From: Deltaproteobacteria bacterium
GTDB lineage: Bacteria; Myxococcota_A; Polyangia; JAAYKL01
Reading direction: 5' to 3'
Assembly (NCBI GenBank): GCA_028713995.1
Contig: JAQTNF010000018.1
Span: forward strand, 1 to 48,898
DNA length: 48,898 nt
Shown here: piece after piece, positions 39,151 through 48,167 of the stretch
Numbering within the stretch: the first letter of the stretch is position 1
How the letters are laid out: each line of letters opens with the position of its first letter
Made by a program: the position numbers and the translations under genes
Notes under the pieces: generated by a model
The model's input: only the letters and a program-made list of their open reading frames with translations
Database searches by the model: none
Told to the model about the DNA's origin: nothing

Positions 39151-40535
39151 TGTCGCTCGGCACGTCCACAATGAAGGCAGGCAGGCGGCTTTTTCCCCTC
39201 GGGATGACGCTGATCTCTCTGTTCGGGCGCGTCGCCCTGGCACAGGAGCCGGGCTCGGTTCCGGCAGGCCCCACGCTCGCGGACGATCCGCTGCTCGCGG
39301 GCCTGGTCAAGGAAGCCCTGGAGAGGCGCCCGGAGCTGGCCCAGGCCAGGGCGACGATCCAGGCGGACCTCGCGCGCGTTCCCCAGGCGAGCGCTCTGCC
39401 GGATCCGGTCCTTTCCCTGGGAATCCAGAACGACGGTTTCAGCGCGATCCGGATCGGCGAGATGGAGACGAGCTATCTCACGGTCATGGCCTCCCAGACC
39501 TTCCCCTGGTACGGAAAGCGCGATCTGAGGGGAGATGTCGTCACCCTCGGAGCCCGCCAGGCCGAGGCGGACCTCAAGCGCGCGCGGCTGTCCGTCGAGG
39601 CCGAGGTCGAGCGCACATACGTCGACCTCCTGCTCGTGAGGGATCAGCTCGGCCTTCTCGCCAAGCTCGAGACTCTGTGGACGCAGGCGGAAAGCATGGC
39701 GCGGGCCCGGTACGAGTCGGGCGACGGCGCGCAGTCGGATATCCTCAGGGCCCAGCTCGAGCGCAGCCGCCTCAAGCAGCGGCGCTTCGCGCTCGAGGCC
39801 GAGGAGCGGCGTCGGGTCGCGGTCTTGAACCGGCTCCGGGGCCGCCCGCTGGACGAGGCCATCGCCACCAGCCGCTCGCTCGTCGACGTCCCGGATCCGG
39901 CATTGCCCGATGGAACGACCGCCACGAAGGATGCGGAGGCGCGCAGCCCCGAGCTGAAGAGATCACAGCTGGCCGTCGAACAGTCGGGCAGGCTCGTGGA
40001 CCTGGCCAAGAAGGACTACTTCCCCGATCTGACCGTGAGCGCCGGAGTCATGCCGCGCTGGGGGAAGTTCGACCCCATGTGGCAGGCCGGGCTGTCGTTC
40101 TCGATCCCGATCTGGAGCGGCGACAAGCAGTCGCGCGAGGTCGAGGAGAACCGGATGCGAGGGACGGCCGCCCACTACGGAGCAGACGCGACAAGGCAGC
40201 TCTTGCGCCAGCGGGTCGCGGAGCGCCTCACCCTGCTCGAGGCGCTGGTCGAAACCAACCGATTGTATCGCTCGGGGCTCCTGGTGCAGTCCGAGGCCAC
40301 GGTCGCGAGCACGATGGCCCAGTATGAGGTCGGGCGCGCCACCTTCGCCTCGGTCCTGGAAGCGCTCACCGGGTACGTTGCCGACATCAGTGCGTTCTAT
40401 GAGTCGATCGCGGCGGCCCAGCGCATCGACATCGCGGAGCGCGAGGTGAGCCTCGATTCCGAGGCCGGCCCGGCGCCGACGTCGCAGCCGCAGCCGACCG
40501 GGACAGCGGGCTCGGAATCGGCGTCCCGCATGTAG
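39150..40535 (+). CDS. Outer-membrane efflux factor (TolC/CusC-like)
   Basis: The 461-residue protein has a signal peptide (LFPLGMTLISLFGRVALAQ) and two TolC-type repeats with long helices (LVKEALERRPELAQARATIQ; AEADLKRARLSVEAEVERTY; EEERRRVAVLNRLRGRPLDE). It also has the conserved PDPVLSLGIQN and FPWYGKRDLRG strands of heavy-metal efflux outer-membrane factors. ATG 39150, with GGGAGG upstream, is chosen; an in-frame ATG at 39123 is less well placed. It is the first structural gene of a C-B-A operon, with 16 nt to the adaptor gene, and should form the outer-membrane channel of the efflux pump. Confidence 0.88.
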   Translation: MSLGTSTMKAGRRLFPLGMTLISLFGRVALAQEPGSVPAGPTLADDPLLAGLVKEALERRPELAQARATIQADLARVPQASALPDPVLSLGIQNDGFSAIRIGEMETSYLTVMASQTFPWYGKRDLRGDVVTLGARQAEADLKRARLSVEAEVERTYVDLLLVRDQLGLLAKLETLWTQAESMARARYESGDGAQSDILRAQLERSRLKQRRFALEAEERRRVAVLNRLRGRPLDEAIATSRSLVDVPDPALPDGTTATKDAEARSPELKRSQLAVEQSGRLVDLAKKDYFPDLTVSAGVMPRWGKFDPMWQAGLSFSIPIWSGDKQSREVEENRMRGTAAHYGADATRQLLRQRVAERLTLLEALVETNRLYRSGLLVQSEATVASTMAQYEVGRATFASVLEALTGYVADISAFYESIAAAQRIDIAEREVSLDSEAGPAPTSQPQPTGTAGSESASRM

Positions 40536-40551
40536 CGGGAGGAGAACGGTC

Positions 40552-42048
40552 ATGGAGACTGACACCGATACCGATGCTCGCGTTGATGCCGAGGCCAGCG
40601 TCGACACCGACCCGGAGCCGAAGCCGGAACCGAAGCAAAGGCCCCGTTGGATCGTGTGGGTGATGCTTGGCCTGGTGGTCGCCGGGATCGCCGTCGGGGG
40701 AAGCGCCGTCTTTCTGGTCATGCGCGGCCGCGGAGATTCTCATGCCGGTGCGGCGGCTCCCGACCACAAGCCGCTCTACCAGTGCCCCATGCACCCCGCG
40801 ATCACTTCCGATCATCCGGGCGACTGTCCGATCTGCGGGATGAAGCTCGTCCTCATGAAGCAGGATCAACCTGCGCCGTCGCAGACCGCGGCGATACCCG
40901 CAAAGCGCGGGATCCTGTTCTACCGCTCGCCCATGGACCCGAAGCAGACCTCGCCCACGCCGCGCAAGGACGAGATGGGCATGGACTACGTCCCGGTCTA
41001 CTCGGACGAGGCGCAAGGGAACGGGGGCCGGCAGGTGGAAGGGCTCGCCACGGTGACGATCGATCCGGCGCGGCAGCAGCTCATCGGCCTGCGCACGGCG
41101 CCAGTGACGCGCGGCCCGGTCGCGGAGAGCTGGCGCACGGTCGGACGCGTCGAGGTCGACCCGACCCGGGTGCGCAAGACCAACGTCAAGATCGAGGGGT
41201 ACATCGAGCGCATGTACGTGGACTTCGTCGGCAGGCCCGTCCGAAGGGGCGAGCCGCTGTTCTCGATCTTCAGCCCGTCCCTCCTCGCCACCGAGAATGA
41301 GTATCTCCTCGCCGTGCAGATGAAGGACGCGCTCTTGAAGGGCGGCGCCTTCGCCGGAAACGCCGACTCGCTCATCGCCTCGGCGCGGCGGAAGCTCGAG
41401 CTGTGGGACGTGCCGGCCAAGGAGATCGAGCGGCTCGAGCAGACCCGCCAGCCGTCGAAGTCGCTCACCGTCGTGTCGCCGATCGCGGGCGTGGTCACCG
41501 CCAAGAACGTGGTCGAGGGGGCACGCGTGAATGCGGGCGACACGCCGTACGAGATCACGGATCTCGGCGTGGTCTGGGTGCTGGCCGACGCCTACGAGAC
41601 CGACCTCCCCCGGGTGCGCGTGGGGATGCAGGCGTCCTTGACCGTGCAGGCGTACCCCGACCAGCCGTTCGAGGGGAAGGTGGTGTTCATCGACCCGCTC
41701 CTCGATCCGAAGACGAGGACCACAAAGGTCCACATGCACTTCCCGAATCCCACGGGCGTCCTCATGCCGGAGATGTTCGGCGACGTGACGCTCGAGGGTA
41801 CGCAGCGCGAAGGATTGCGCATCCCGACCGACGCCGTGGTTCCCTCGGGCGTGAGGAACGTGGTGTTCGTGGCCCTGGGCGACGGAAAGTTCGAGCCGCG
41901 CGAGGTCCGGCTCGGAGCCAGGACAGGTGATCAGGTCGAGGTGCTGGGCGGCATTACGGAAGGCGAGCAGGTCGTCATGCGCGCCAACTTCCTCGTGGAC
42001 TCCGAGTCCCAGCTCAGGAGCTCCCTCGCCGGGATCGGAGGGAAGTGA
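40552..42048 (+). CDS. cusB: CusB-like periplasmic adaptor with two heavy-metal-binding modules
   Basis: The 498-residue protein has an acidic Asp-Thr-rich N-terminus, one membrane anchor (WIVWVMLGLVVAGIAVGGSA) and two metal-binding modules: LYQCPMHPAITSDHPGDCPI-CGM (Cys/Met/His) and YRSPMDPKQTSPTPRKDEMG-MDYVPVY. Then come adaptor domains: barrel-sandwich with VEGLATVTIDPARQQLIGLR and PIAGVVTAKNVVEGARVNAG, and a membrane-proximal end. It links the inner-membrane pump to the outer-membrane factor and, in Cus systems, passes Cu(I)/Ag(I) to CusA. GGGAGGAG precedes the ATG. Confidence 0.92.
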   Translation: METDTDTDARVDAEASVDTDPEPKPEPKQRPRWIVWVMLGLVVAGIAVGGSAVFLVMRGRGDSHAGAAAPDHKPLYQCPMHPAITSDHPGDCPICGMKLVLMKQDQPAPSQTAAIPAKRGILFYRSPMDPKQTSPTPRKDEMGMDYVPVYSDEAQGNGGRQVEGLATVTIDPARQQLIGLRTAPVTRGPVAESWRTVGRVEVDPTRVRKTNVKIEGYIERMYVDFVGRPVRRGEPLFSIFSPSLLATENEYLLAVQMKDALLKGGAFAGNADSLIASARRKLELWDVPAKEIERLEQTRQPSKSLTVVSPIAGVVTAKNVVEGARVNAGDTPYEITDLGVVWVLADAYETDLPRVRVGMQASLTVQAYPDQPFEGKVVFIDPLLDPKTRTTKVHMHFPNPTGVLMPEMFGDVTLEGTQREGLRIPTDAVVPSGVRNVVFVALGDGKFEPREVRLGARTGDQVEVLGGITEGEQVVMRANFLVDSESQLRSSLAGIGGK

Positions 42049-42050
42049 CG

Positions 42051-45000
42051 ATGCTCCGGCGCGTCATCCGCTTCTCCGCCGAGAACAAGTTTCTCGTCAT
42101 CGCCGGGACGCTGGTCATGCTGGCGATTGCATACTGGGCGATGAGGAACATTCCCCTCGACGCCCTTCCCGACCTTTCGGACACGCAGGTGATCGTGTCC
42201 TCGCGCTGGGACCGCAGCCCCGATCTCCTCGAGGACCAGGTCACCTACCCGATCATCACCGCTCTGCTCGGCGCGCCCAAGGTGAAGGCGATCCGCGGCT
42301 TCTCCGACTTCGGCTTCAGCTTCGTGTACGTCATCTTCGAGGACGGCACGGACATCTACTGGGCGCGCACGCGCGTCCTCGAATACCTCTCCAAGATCAC
42401 GCCCCAGCTCCCCGCCGGCGTGAAGACCGAGCTCGGCCCGGACGCGACGAGCCTGGGCTGGGTCTTTGAGTACGCGCTCGTCGACCGGTCGGGAAAGCAT
42501 ACGAGCGACGAGCTGCGCAGCTACCAGGATTGGTTCCTGCGCTACGCGGTTGAGAGCGTGCCGGGCGTCGCAGAGGTCGCGACCGTCGGCGGCCAGGTGC
42601 GCCAGTACCAGGTCACCGTGGACCCCACGAGCCTCGCGGCCTACAAGCTGCCGCTCGACACGGTCATCGAGGCCGTGCGCAAGGGCAACAACGACGTCGG
42701 CGGCCGGCTCGTCGAGCTTTCCGGGCGCGAGTACATGGTGCGCGGCCGCGGCTACGTGAAGTCGGTCGCCGATCTCGAGAAGCTGGTGCTCAAGACCGAG
42801 AACGGGACGCCCATCACGGTCAAGGACGTCGCCAGCGTGACGCTGGGGCCCGAGATGCGGCGCGGGATCGCCGACTACAACGGCGAGGGCGATGTCGTCG
42901 GCGGCATCGTCGTGATGCGGCAGGGGGAGAACGCGCTCAACGTCATCGAGCGCGTCAAGGCCAAGCTCGCGGAGCTGAAACCGTCGCTCCCCGCGGGCGT
43001 CGAGGTGGTCACGACCTATGATCGTTCCGATCTCATCCAGCGCGCGATCCACACGGTCAAGAGCAAGCTCGTCGAAGAGATGATCGTGGTCTCGCTGGTG
43101 ATCCTGCTCTTCCTCTGGCACATCCCGTCCGCGACCGTGCCCGTCCTCACCATCCCAATCAGCGTGGCGCTGGCCTTCATTCCCATGTACCTGATGGGGC
43201 TCAACGCCAACCTCATGTCGCTCGCCGGCATCGCCATCTCCATCGGGGTGCTGGTCGACGGGGCCATCGTCGAGGTGGAGAACGCCTACAACAAGATCTA
43301 TGAGTGGCAGGCGTCCGGGAAGAAGGGCGACTTCTACAAGGTGCGGCTCGAGGCCCTGCTCGAAGTCGGGCCCTCGGTGTTCTTCTCGCTCCTCATCATC
43401 GCGGTGGCCTTCATGCCGGTCTTCACCCTCGTCGACCAGGAGGGCCGGCTCTTCAAGCCGCTCGCCTACTCCAAGAACCTGGCGATGGCGATTGCCGCGG
43501 TCATGGCCGTGACGCTCAACCCGGCCATGCGCATGCTCTTCGCGCGCATCGAGCCGTTCCGCTTCAGGCCGCGGCCGCTCGCCTCACTCGCCACCCGGCT
43601 CTTCGTCGGCACGTACTATTCCGAGGAGAGGCATCCCATCAGCCGGCTTCTCCACCGCATCTACGAGAGACCCTGCCGGTTCGTGGTGAGGCACGCCAAG
43701 GCGACCGTGCTCGTGAGCCTCGTCATCGTCGGGGCGACCCTCCCCGTCTACTTCACGCTCGGCTCCGAGTTCATGCCGCCGCTGCGCGAAGGCTCGCTGC
43801 TCTACATGCCGTCCGCGGTGGAGCCGGGCATGTCGGTCGCCGAGGCGCACAAGGCGTTGCAGGTGCAGGACAAGCTCCTCATGACCTTCCCCGAGGTCGA
43901 GCGGGTCTTCGGGAAGGCCGGGCGCGCGAACACGCCGACCGACCCGGCGCCGTTCTCGATGATGGAGACCACGATCCTGCTCAAGCCCGAGTCGCAGTGG
44001 CGCGAGAAGCCGCGCTGGTACTCGGGGTGGGCTCCCGAGTGGATGAAGGGGATCCTGCGCGCGTTCTCACGAGACCGCATCACCGAGGAGGAGCTCATCG
44101 CGGAGATGGACACGGCGCTGCAGCTCCCGGGCATCAGCAACGCCTGGACCATGCCCATCAAGGGGCGGCTCGACATGCTCTCGACCGGAATCCGGACCCC
44201 CGTCGGCATCAAGGTGAGCGGCGCGGACCTCGCGGTCGTCCAGAAGATCGCGCTCGGCATCGAGGCCGCGGTCCGGAAGGTGCCCGGGACCCGGAGCGTC
44301 TACGCCGAGCGGGTCGCGGGAGGCTACTTCCTCGATTTCGTGCTCAATCGCGACAGCCTCGCGCGCTACGGCCTTACGGTCGACGACGCCAACACGATGG
44401 TCATGACCGCGGTGGGCGGCGACAACCAGACCACGACCATTGAAGGCCGCGAGCGATACGGCGTGAGCGTCCGATACGCCCGGGCCTTCCGCGAGGACAT
44501 CGACGCGCTCAAGCGCGTGCTCCTGCCGCTGCCAGGGGGCGAGGGGCAGATCCCGATGAGCGAGATCGCGGACGTGCGGCTCGTCGAGGGTCCATCGATG
44601 ATCCGCGACGAGAACGGGCTCCTCACCGGATACGTCTACGTGGATTTCGACACCTCGAAGGTGGATGTCGGCGGCTACGTCGAGCAGGCCAAGAAGGCCG
44701 TCGACTCGCAGGTGAAGCTGCCGGCGAGTTACGCGGTGTCCTGGAGCGGGCAGTACGAGAACATGGTGCGCGTGAAGGAGCGGCTCAAGCTGATCGTCCC
44801 GCTCACCCTCGTGCTCATCTTCGCGCTCCTGTACATGAACACGAAGTCGGGCTTCAAGGCGGCCCTGGTCATGCTGGCCGTGCCGTTCTCCATGGTGGGC
44901 GCCGTCTGGCTCCTGTACGCGCTCGGCTACAACATCTCGATCGCGGTCTGGGTCGGAATGATCGCCCTCATGGGGCTCGACGCCGAGACCGGGGTCTTCA

Positions 45001-45347
45001 TGCTGCTGTTCCTGGACCTCTCGCACGACGAGGCCAAGGCCCGGGGCCGGCTCAGGACCACGGGCGATCTCATCGAGGCCATCATCCACGGGGCGGTCAA
45101 GCGCGTGCGCCCCAAGGCCATGACCGTGGCCGCCGCCTTCATCGGCCTGTTGCCCATCATGTGGTCCACCGGCACCGGGGCGGATCTGATGAAACGCATC
45201 GCCGCGCCCATGGTCGGCGGGCTCGCGACCTCGTTCCTCCTGGAGCTGCTCGTCTATCCCGCGATCTACTACCTGTGGCGCCGCAAGGAGGTCGTCGAGG
45301 GACCGCCGACGGATGCTGCACCCGCGGGTGAACCGGTCGTCGGTTGA
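42051..45347 (+). CDS. cusA: CusA-like heavy-metal RND efflux pump (Cu/Ag type)
   Basis: The 1098-residue inner-membrane pump has the RND layout of two sets of membrane helices and large periplasmic loops. CusA-type metal residues are visible: M586 in LLYMPS, M637 in DPAPFSMMETTI and M709 in DMLSTGIRTPVGIK, matching the three-Met cluster of E. coli CusA. The proton-relay segment SIGVLVDGAIVEVENAY is intact. The family drives Cu(I)/Ag(I) export with the proton gradient. ATG 42051 (GGAGGG upstream) is preferred to GTG 42045, which is too close to that site; the adaptor stop lies 2 nt upstream. Confidence 0.94.
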   Translation: MLRRVIRFSAENKFLVIAGTLVMLAIAYWAMRNIPLDALPDLSDTQVIVSSRWDRSPDLLEDQVTYPIITALLGAPKVKAIRGFSDFGFSFVYVIFEDGTDIYWARTRVLEYLSKITPQLPAGVKTELGPDATSLGWVFEYALVDRSGKHTSDELRSYQDWFLRYAVESVPGVAEVATVGGQVRQYQVTVDPTSLAAYKLPLDTVIEAVRKGNNDVGGRLVELSGREYMVRGRGYVKSVADLEKLVLKTENGTPITVKDVASVTLGPEMRRGIADYNGEGDVVGGIVVMRQGENALNVIERVKAKLAELKPSLPAGVEVVTTYDRSDLIQRAIHTVKSKLVEEMIVVSLVILLFLWHIPSATVPVLTIPISVALAFIPMYLMGLNANLMSLAGIAISIGVLVDGAIVEVENAYNKIYEWQASGKKGDFYKVRLEALLEVGPSVFFSLLIIAVAFMPVFTLVDQEGRLFKPLAYSKNLAMAIAAVMAVTLNPAMRMLFARIEPFRFRPRPLASLATRLFVGTYYSEERHPISRLLHRIYERPCRFVVRHAKATVLVSLVIVGATLPVYFTLGSEFMPPLREGSLLYMPSAVEPGMSVAEAHKALQVQDKLLMTFPEVERVFGKAGRANTPTDPAPFSMMETTILLKPESQWREKPRWYSGWAPEWMKGILRAFSRDRITEEELIAEMDTALQLPGISNAWTMPIKGRLDMLSTGIRTPVGIKVSGADLAVVQKIALGIEAAVRKVPGTRSVYAERVAGGYFLDFVLNRDSLARYGLTVDDANTMVMTAVGGDNQTTTIEGRERYGVSVRYARAFREDIDALKRVLLPLPGGEGQIPMSEIADVRLVEGPSMIRDENGLLTGYVYVDFDTSKVDVGGYVEQAKKAVDSQVKLPASYAVSWSGQYENMVRVKERLKLIVPLTLVLIFALLYMNTKSGFKAALVMLAVPFSMVGAVWLLYALGYNISIAVWVGMIALMGLDAETGVFMLLFLDLSHDEAKARGRLRTTGDLIEAIIHGAVKRVRPKAMTVAAAFIGLLPIMWSTGTGADLMKRIAAPMVGGLATSFLLELLVYPAIYYLWRRKEVVEGPPTDAAPAGEPVVG

Positions 45348-45363
45348 GGTGGCGACGACGCGG

Positions 45364-46845
45364 TCACCATATGATCTCCGGCTCCGGGAAGGCGGCGTCG
45401 GGCGCGCCGAGCAGCTCCGGCAGCGAGAAGCCCACGAACGGCTGCTCCGGCACGGGTTTTTTGCCCGCCGCGGCCCACAGCACGAGCGCGCCGGGGTCAA
45501 AGACGATGGCGTAGAGCGCCCCGTTCGTGGCGAGGCTGCCGTTGTTGTCGAACGTGCCGAGCGGCACTTCCTTGTGGGTGTAGGGATTCACCCGGTCGCG
45601 CAGGATTTTCACCGCGGAGTACGGCTCCAGCGAGCCATGGAGGCTCTCGGCACCGCCGGGTGCGAGGAGCTGGGAGAGACGCTCGTAGCGCAACGCGGAC
45701 GACGGGGCGATCGGGACCGCATCCAGCGCCTCGGTCTCGGCCGCGGTGAAGTGGTTCGTGAGGAAGACCACGCCCTGCCCGTCCGGGCGCACGCCCACGG
45801 CCGTGGCCGTCATCTCCACCGCCGCGCCGCGATCCGCCGCGCCGTCGGAAATCCCGAAGAGCTCCACGGACATGTGATCCTCTTTGCGGACGGCGTCGAG
45901 AGCTTCGTCGATGCCGTGGGCCGTTCCGAGCAGCTCACCCACCATCTGCACGTGGCTGTGCCCCTTCTTGGCGCTCTGCGTCGGACCGACCGGGTCGGCC
46001 TCGTTCGAGGCGACGACCACGTGCTTTGCGTTCATGCCGGAGTAGGGGCTCAGGTTGCCGGGAAAGCCGACGGTCACGTACGGGACGCGGCCCTCGGGCT
46101 GGCGCACGAAAACGACGGGATATTTGAGGAGGAAATCCACGTCGGACCAGTCGAGCAGGCGGCCGTGATAGATGCGGCCGTCGGCGCTGGCCTCCCCCGC
46201 GGCCGTGAACTGGCTGCACGCCGGCGAGGTGAAACCCGGAAGCTGCTCGGTGAGGACGTCCCCGAAGTTGATCACCAGGCACAGGTTCATCGTCCAGCCC
46301 ACGTCGCCGGCCGTCTCCACCATGCCCTTGCACTCGTCGACGATCCACTGGTAGGAGTTCGACCTCGCCAAGTCGACCAGCCCGAGCAGGTTCGCGAGCG
46401 GAATGAGCGCCGCGATCTTCTTGACGTAACTCGAGTTGGCGAGGCCGTCCGCGATCTCGTCGTGGAGAAGCTCGCCGTGCTGCTTTCCCATCTCGAGGGG
46501 GGAGCCGGAGAGCCAGACCACGGTGTACCCGAAGCGCGTCTCCCTGTGCGGCTCGATCTTGGGCAACGATTCCCAATCGAGATCCACGTCCTCGCGGTCC
46601 ACGAGACCGGTCCCGGCGTCCGAGCCCGCGTCCTCGCCCATGCCCGTGTCTTCACCCGTACCAGAGCCCGTGTCCGAACACGTCTCGGTTCCCGTACCCG
46701 TACCCGTGCCCGTGTCCGTGTCCGTGTCCGTGTCCGTGCCTGCGTCCGAGTTCGGGCCATTGCCGCCGCCGTCCGTCCTGCACGCCGGGATGCCGCAAAC
46801 GATCCCGAGCAAAACCGCAGGCGCCCATATCCAATCGAGCCTCAT
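45364..46845 (-). CDS. C45-family (acyltransferase/peptidase) lipoprotein with Thr-Asp/Gly-Thr linker
   Basis: The 493-residue protein starts at ATG 46845, 6 nt after GGAGG (ATG 46848 is too close), and has a lipobox (GIVCGIPAC). A roughly 65-residue Asp/Thr/Gly repeat linker follows. The body matches the C45 peptidase / isopenicillin-N acyltransferase-like fold: GSPLEMGKQHGELLHDEIAD, then SPACSQFTAAG with the probable N-terminal-nucleophile-type Cys, and IYHGRLLDWSDVDFLL. In many C45 enzymes this Cys is exposed by self-cleavage; whether that occurs here is unknown. The substrate may be an acylated amino compound or peptide. It converges on cusA. Confidence 0.8.
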   Translation of the reverse strand: MRLDWIWAPAVLLGIVCGIPACRTDGGGNGPNSDAGTDTDTDTDTGTGTGTGTETCSDTGSGTGEDTGMGEDAGSDAGTGLVDREDVDLDWESLPKIEPHRETRFGYTVVWLSGSPLEMGKQHGELLHDEIADGLANSSYVKKIAALIPLANLLGLVDLARSNSYQWIVDECKGMVETAGDVGWTMNLCLVINFGDVLTEQLPGFTSPACSQFTAAGEASADGRIYHGRLLDWSDVDFLLKYPVVFVRQPEGRVPYVTVGFPGNLSPYSGMNAKHVVVASNEADPVGPTQSAKKGHSHVQMVGELLGTAHGIDEALDAVRKEDHMSVELFGISDGAADRGAAVEMTATAVGVRPDGQGVVFLTNHFTAAETEALDAVPIAPSSALRYERLSQLLAPGGAESLHGSLEPYSAVKILRDRVNPYTHKEVPLGTFDNNGSLATNGALYAIVFDPGALVLWAAAGKKPVPEQPFVGFSLPELLGAPDAAFPEPEIIW

Positions 46846-46924
46846 CATGAACCTCCGGAGCTTCCAGGCCGTCCGGGACATCGTACGGCCCTTCCCCGGT
46901 GGTCTCAAGGGGGCGGGGAAGGGG

Positions 46925-48049
46925 TCATTTCGTGGAGAAGGGATCTTCCACCGCGCGCGGCTGGCGCACTCGCTTCGCCAGCGACTTCAGTTGCTTCGAC
47001 GCCACGTAGGAGCGCCCACGCTTCTCGCCGACCGGAACCAGCAGATCCTTGTCGGCCAGGAGCTTCAGATCGCGCCCGGCAACGACCTCGGACACGTCGG
47101 CGGCCGTGCGGTAGGTAGCGTTGCGGACGCTGTAGCCGTCCGCCGCGTCGGAGAGCGCCACCAGCGTGCGCTCGGGCAGGGCCTTGCGCTTGATCTCGAC
47201 CTCCAGGAGGTTCCAGAGCGCCTCCATCTCGCGAACCCGCATGAGCAGCGTCCGGGCCTGCCGGTAATGGGCCGTCAGGACGAACCTGAGCCACGGTCGC
47301 GCGTCGAGGCCCGGCTGCCAGCGCCCTCCGCCGACCTCCGCCAGCACGTCGTAGTACGCCTGGGTGTTGCGCCCGAGGTACTCCTCGATGCTGCAAAACG
47401 GCGGCTCCAGGATGCCCTCGCGGGCGAGGACGAGCGTCTGGAGCGCCCGGGCCATGCGGCCGTTGCCGTCGGAGAACGGGTGGATCATCACGAGGTTCAG
47501 ATGCGCCATTCCGGCGCGAACCACCGCCGGTGCGTTCTTGTCCTCGGCGTTGAGCTGGTCGACGAGCTCCGCCACGAGGCGGGGGACGACATCGCCGTCC
47601 GGCCCCTCGTAGACGGTTTCTCCCAGCTCATCGTTGTGGACGAAGATCGCGCCCGGCCGCCATCTCCCGGGGTTCTTGGAGAGGACGTGCCCGATCATCA
47701 TGAAGTGGAGGCTCTTGATGAGATCGGCGTGGTAGGAGAACTCCGGGTCGGAGGCGAGTTGCAGGATGTAGGTCATCGCGTTGCGGTAGCCGGTGATCGC
47801 CGCCCACGTATCCGCGTCCGCTTCCAGAGGCTCCTCGCCTTCGGCCGCCGCGAGGGCGTCGTCCACCGTGACGTTGTACCCCTCGATGGTGTTCGAGCCG
47901 CGGATCGCCCTGGCAAAGGCCGTCCGCCGGAGCAGACCTGTCCATCGCTTGGCCTGGGTCGTGTTGCGACCGAGATTGCGGCGCAGCTCCTCGACGCGGG
48001 TCACGACCGCTCGCTCTTCGACAGTCAGATTGGGAGTGGAGAACAGCAT
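46925..48049 (-). CDS. Fic-domain protein (class II), second copy in window
   Basis: The 374-residue protein has the Fic signature HPFSDGNGRMARA with catalytic H190 and, N-terminal to it, the inhibitory motif SNTIEG (E57), so it is expected to be autoinhibited. A C-terminal winged-helix-like part (RTAADVSEVVAGRDLKLLAD, then KDLLVPVGEKRGRSYV) follows. AGGAG precedes the ATG. It differs clearly from the Fic protein at 27624-28991, so it is not a recent duplicate. The region 48050-48140 is AT-rich and holds a likely promoter but no gene. Confidence 0.9.
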   Translation of the reverse strand: MLFSTPNLTVEERAVVTRVEELRRNLGRNTTQAKRWTGLLRRTAFARAIRGSNTIEGYNVTVDDALAAAEGEEPLEADADTWAAITGYRNAMTYILQLASDPEFSYHADLIKSLHFMMIGHVLSKNPGRWRPGAIFVHNDELGETVYEGPDGDVVPRLVAELVDQLNAEDKNAPAVVRAGMAHLNLVMIHPFSDGNGRMARALQTLVLAREGILEPPFCSIEEYLGRNTQAYYDVLAEVGGGRWQPGLDARPWLRFVLTAHYRQARTLLMRVREMEALWNLLEVEIKRKALPERTLVALSDAADGYSVRNATYRTAADVSEVVAGRDLKLLADKDLLVPVGEKRGRSYVASKQLKSLAKRVRQPRAVEDPFSTK

Positions 48050-48140
48050 GTCGGAAACTCCTATAGTGGTTTACTTTTGGTTGGATAATATACTACCGAG
48101 AGTCTGTTGACAAACGCTTTTCCGACAGCACATTCGCTTT

Positions 48141-48167
48141 TTAAGTGTCATGTGGCGGGTATTGACC
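48141..48167 (+). repeat. 27-bp dispersed repeat, copy 2
   Basis: TTAAGTGTCAT, variable base G, then TGGCGGGTATTGACC; 26 of 27 positions match 6778-6804. On the minus strand it encodes the final GSIPAT residues and stop codon of phoU, so it sits exactly over the gene's 3' end and may have replaced the original terminus. Confidence 0.7.
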
